DNA of 64,000 bases from Nannobrachium achirus (lineage: Eukaryota > Chordata > Actinopteri > Myctophiformes > Myctophidae). Under the pieces are notes generated by a model. It was not told where the DNA came from. It saw only the letters and a list, made by a program, of their open reading frames with translations, and searched no databases. Numbering within the stretch: position 1 is the first letter of the stretch; each line of letters opens with the position of its first letter. Shown here piece by piece: positions 60,971-64,000 of this stretch. Location of the stretch: contig OY997653.1 of assembly GCA_963921795.1 (NCBI GenBank), positions 1,704,001-1,768,000 of the forward strand. Reading direction: 5' to 3'. The position numbers and the translations under genes are program-made.

Positions 60971-61929
60971 TTTTGTAATGTAATGCAGCTTATAGTGGAG
61001 ACTGGAGACTAAGAACTGTTAATGGTGCCCCAGCAGCCAGATTGAGAAAATAGCACTTTTGTTTTCATTTAACTTGATTGCTGCAGAGAATGCAGACATA
61101 TACTGCATGTTTACAGGTGCAGTACAGTAACAGTTGAGTTGCCCAGCTGCCAGACTGCTAAAAAGCTGGCCTTTGTTTTCACTTAATAAAAAAAGGGTTC
61201 AAAGCTGCAGAGAATGCAGACATAATGCAAGCTTACAGATGCAGTACACTAACTTGAGTTTCCAGCTGCCAGACTGCTAAAATGGCAGGCTTTTGTTTTC
61301 ACTTTTTTTTTTAAAGTTCAATGCTGCAGAGAATGCAGACATTGCAAGTTTACAGATAGTTTTGTTTGTGTGTAGACAGTGTATGTTTTACATTCTATGC
61401 TGCAAAGAGTGTAGGGGTTGTGCTATTTTTACTAGGGCTTCTGTTACAGCCTACCCCAAACCCACAAGCGGTGTGCCTTTTTACTGTTGATTTGCACTGC
61501 ACCACAATCAAATATGCCTTGTTGCCTTCAACCTACTTTGGTCATGTTCAGTATCTTAACCACATAAAACCTGTTCTGTATCTTGCCACTTATAATTGTG
61601 CCAGAGATCATTAATATGCAGTGTTGCGTATCACAGTTTCTCATCTGTTGTTTGCCTCAGAGAGACCTGTTAATTTGTCTAGTAGCCTATCCTGTGGTTT
61701 TGGTTGGAGTTGATGTTCAGCTGTTTTGAGCAATTGTCTTTGAAAATGTTATTAAAACACATTTCTTGAAGGTTCTGATATATTTTTCATTTTATTTTTA
61801 TTTTTATTACAAAACGGCACCATATATATATATATATAATGAAATATCGGTATCGTATCGGTATCGGTGTCTAGTACTCTCCAACATCGGGAGATCGGTA
61901 TCGGGCGAAAAATATGGTATCGGTCGGGC
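60971..61929. other. repeat-derived non-coding stretch
   Basis: 61010-61340 has three diverged units of about 110-120 bases with CTGCAGAGAATGCAGACATA and GCCAGACTGCTAAAA. 61822-61838 is a short TA run followed by TATCGGTATCGGTATCGG boxes, another fragment of the CCGATACC-type repeat. No gene. Confidence 0.5.
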
Positions 61930-62005
61930 TCTAGTAGAGAAACCGTTATTAGAGCACGAAGGGTTCCCGAAGGGTTCCCAGTTTGAATCCGGCTCCCACT
62001 GAGTT
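61930..62005 (+). repeat. SINE fragment (family of 3396-3694)
   Basis: GTAGAGAAACCGTTATTAGA, GCACGAAGGGTTCCC and GTTTGAATCCGGCTCCC match the head of the minus-strand SINE at 3694-3590. A 10-base GAAGGGTTCC segment is locally duplicated. Confidence 0.65.
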
Positions 62006-62024
62006 AATGTCGAAGAGTCCTACT

Positions 62025-62400
62025 GCACAACTGATTTCCATCACATTCGCATGGCATAGACATTTCTCTTCAGTTCAAAGCCATTTTCCCCCCTGCTGCA
62101 AATTATGAATGAAAGGGCCAATAAATATCTGAAACCCAGCGTTTTGGCCTAGCCTAGCCATGTGCTTGTCCAGTAGAGAGCGCTAGAGCAGTAGTTCCCA
62201 AACATTTTCGCCTGTGACCCAAAAGAGAAATTAGACATTAAGCTTGGGACCCAAACTAGTGAAAACAGCTGATCTGCAAGCTCACAACAATGCACGAAGC
62301 GACGTGTTGTGAGCTTGTAGATCGGCATTTGTTTTTTTTAATTTATGGACTTGATTAATGAAATTACTTTCAATCATTGCATATTTTTATATTCAGGAAA
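62025..62400 (+). repeat. interspersed repeat R3, copy 3 (partial)
   Basis: CGCATGGCATAGACATTTCT, TGCTTGTCCAGTAGAGAGCG, then GAAGCGACGTGTTGTGAGC and TACTTTCAATCATTGCATAT, in the order found in R3 at 48.05 kb and, inverted, at 54.2 kb. Confidence 0.65.
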
Positions 62401-62627
62401 ATCATAGCTTTTTTAAAATGTTATATAAACAAAACGTCGACGAAAAATAGTTTTCCCTTTTATTTTTCTCCACTGTAAATAGCCATTTTGTATTTGCTGA
62501 TGACATGTATTATGTGTTAATATTCCATGCTCTGTTGATGAATTGAATACACATTTTTTGTGTTATCCTTTTAGCCTAAATTAGTAAGTATCCAATCAAT
62601 CATTCGATCAATCGATCAATCACCCAG

Positions 62628-62742
62628 GCGGACCCAGAAGCGTCATCGCAGAGCGGGGGCTACGACGTGGACATGTTCGTGGAGACCCCCGACTATGACC
62701 TGATCTGCACCATATGCCAGGGGGTCCTCTGGACGGATTAAT
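62628..62742 (+). pseudogene. RING-type exon start, truncated
   Basis: After the acceptor-like CACCCAG the frame reads ADPEASSQSGGYDVDMFV and ETPDYDLICTICQGVL. IC-x2-C with the preceding GYDV...P.YDLIC is the start of a RING finger of the RNF151/RNF41 type. It ends at TAA 62740-62742 before the remaining zinc ligands, so it is a fragment. The gene assignment is tentative. Confidence 0.45.
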
Positions 62743-62893
62743 TGATTTACACAAGCTACAGTCCCATGCGTGTCTGGAGGTGTACAGAAGTCAACGTGTC
62801 ATGGTGTCCAGCATGGCCGTACACAAGAGCATGATCTACATCGGCTGCTATGATGGATGTGTCCTAGCTGTGGCACAACTGGACCTGAAGTAG
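62740..62893 (+). pseudogene. WD40-like C-terminal blade fragment
   Basis: In the next frame the sequence reads LIDLHKLQSHACLEVYRSQR, VMVSSMAVHKSMIYIGCYDG and AVAQLDLK, then TAG 62891-62893. S..VHK..IYIGCYDG.V.AV is a WD40 blade; the closest pattern I recall is the C-terminal WD region of ZNF106-like proteins. It directly abuts the RING fragment, so two unrelated exon pieces are joined. Name uncertain. Confidence 0.4.
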
Positions 62894-63404
62894 AACCTCC
62901 ACTACTCAAACCCTCAACACCATAATTCTCGTCCAAACGGATTACTACAGACAGGCAGTCAATTGAAGTAGGGAGATGAGTCGGTTTTTGCATCTTACAG
63001 TGGCTGAAGAGGTATACTGTCACCACAGACACCAACACGGTGGATACATAGAACTATAGAGAAGAACGCCTTCAATCATAATGGTTGCTTATGTATTATT
63101 ATTATTTATTTTTTCTCTTAAGGCTTTGCCAAAAGATCGGATCGGGATCGAATCAGGAGCAATAATTTGTGATCGGGATCGAGATCGGAAACAAAAAACG
63201 TGATCGGGGCATGCCTAGTTGCTGATTGTCCATTCCAAACTGAGAAGGTTTATACCATATGCCTCGTCAACCAGCCTCCTACTGAAGCTACGTTCCATTT
63301 GCACCGGATCAGAATTTCAGGAGAAGGCTGGTTTACGAGGCTGATAGGGCAGGGGTGTCCAAACCTTTTTTCAAATAAAAAAAACAAGCCCAAAGGGGAC
63401 GGAC
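62894..63404. other. unassigned stretch with hAT terminus fragment
   Basis: 63125-63215 has GATCGGGATCGAGATCGGAA boxes; 63352-63366 is AGGGGTGTCCAAACC, a hAT-type end. No gene. Confidence 0.4.
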
Positions 63405-63467
63405 GGACGCACGCGCGCGCGCGCGCACGCACGCACACGCACACGCACGCACACACACACACACACC
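63405..63467. repeat. CG/CA alternating microsatellite
   Basis: GGACGGACGCACG, then (CG)n, (CGCA)n and (CA)n: strictly alternating purine-pyrimidine for over 50 bases, a potential Z-DNA former. Confidence 0.9.
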
Positions 63468-63964
63468 TTCAGATTCAGCCAATTGTCAGCTACACACAAG
63501 ATGGGCTTTCCTGGCACAACCCACTTTCAGACAGAAGTGTGTCCAAAGAGCAGCGCATTAAATGTGTGTTGGTATTAAATGTGTGCATTCTGCTAAAGAT
63601 CAGATATCAATTTGCCTTTGACACCTTGCCCTCCCCCGAGATCCTCCTTTTGATTCATGAGGATTACAGTGAATCAGTGACACTCGCGTCACCCCAGTAC
63701 TGGACCGGACTGGACTCATACACAGAGGCAGAATACCAGTTGGCCATAGACTAGTGGTGTAAAGTAACTAAGTATTTCCAATACTACTTTACTTCTACTC
63801 CACAACATCTCGGATCCAAATACTGTACTTTTACTCCACTAAATGTATATGAAAACTTTAGTTACTAGTTTCTTTGCAGATATAAATCATATTATAAAAC
63901 AAATGAAGCACGTTTTTCCACCACTGCTCAGTGTGAACTCCCCTTGTTGACTGTGTTGAAAACA
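63468..63964. other. unassigned stretch, possible coding relic
   Basis: The frame ending at 63754 has protein-like composition near its end (LLLIHEDYSESVTL, PQYWTGLDSYTEAEYQLAID) but no motif I recognise; its upstream part is the microsatellite. Not called as a gene. Confidence 0.3.
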
Positions 63965-63972
63965 TTTACATA

Positions 63973-63989
63973 CCCCCCCCCCCCCCCCG
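63973..63989. repeat. C homopolymer
   Basis: About 17 C followed by GTATCTACCAT. The same C-rich run plus GTATCTACCAT occurs at 47826-47857 within the coding remnant. Confidence 0.8.
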
Positions 63990-64000
63990 TATCTACCATG

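Overview
This window is eukaryotic nuclear DNA from a ray-finned (teleost) fish. The evidence is the finTRIM-style RING and B30.2 fragments, fish L2/CR1-type LINEs, a GIY-YIG Penelope-like element, a gag with an acidic linker and CCHC knuckle between LTRs, hAT, TTAA-class and Helentron-like non-autonomous elements, and abundant microsatellites. There is no operon or prokaryotic structure. I find no intact host gene. The window is a repeat-rich region of nested transposons with scattered exon remnants. All family names come from motif recognition by eye.

Layout. 0-6 kb: a minus-strand LINE RT ORF running off the left edge, a Helentron-like element, a minus-strand tRNA-type SINE, a 550-bp foldback, and a truncated TRIM RING exon that ends in a 65-bp minisatellite. 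6-16 kb: two copies of a MITE with exact 9-bp target duplications, a damaged L2 LINE, a LINE 3' tail, an intron-less CIP2A-like fragment split by another 9-bp-TSD MITE, a TA-flanked MITE, and a second copy of the Helentron-like element. 16-26 kb: a Penelope 3' fragment with a hammerhead-like core, a zinc-finger-type exon, a 5-kb LINE with L1-like ORF1 and a broken ORF2, three exon-like segments (one split by a solo LTR), and a hAT-like MITE. 27.4-35.2 kb: a three-level nest in which a Penelope-like element flanked by a 15-bp duplication contains an LTR retrotransposon with a 4-bp TSD, which contains a Helentron-like element.

35-46 kb: a 5'-truncated L2-like LINE, a LINE/TRIM chimera with coiled coil and PRY-SPRY, a non-autonomous hAT with an exact 8-bp TSD, and three LINE 3' ends in a row. 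46.5-54 kb: an unrecognised broken coding region, a 1.8-kb repeat-rich insertion whose empty site is visible in a second inverted copy at 53.8-54.3 kb, a degraded ORF remnant, interstitial telomere-like repeats, and a third 9-bp-TSD MITE family. 54.6-61 kb: a terminal exon of an unrecognised gene, followed by three Helentron-like copies. Two of these stand in tandem with the same 75-bp host spacer in front of each. The large copy carries a 120-bp tandem array invaded by two TTAA-class elements. 61-64 kb: more repeats and two exon-like remnants (a RING start and a WD40-like blade).

The most informative feature is the set of target duplications and empty sites visible inside the window, which set element boundaries and insertion order without outside data. 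The least expected observations are the tandem Helentron-like pair whose junction falls on the element 3' end, the LINE-TRIM fused reading frame, and the unrecognised coding remnant at 46.5-48.0 kb.
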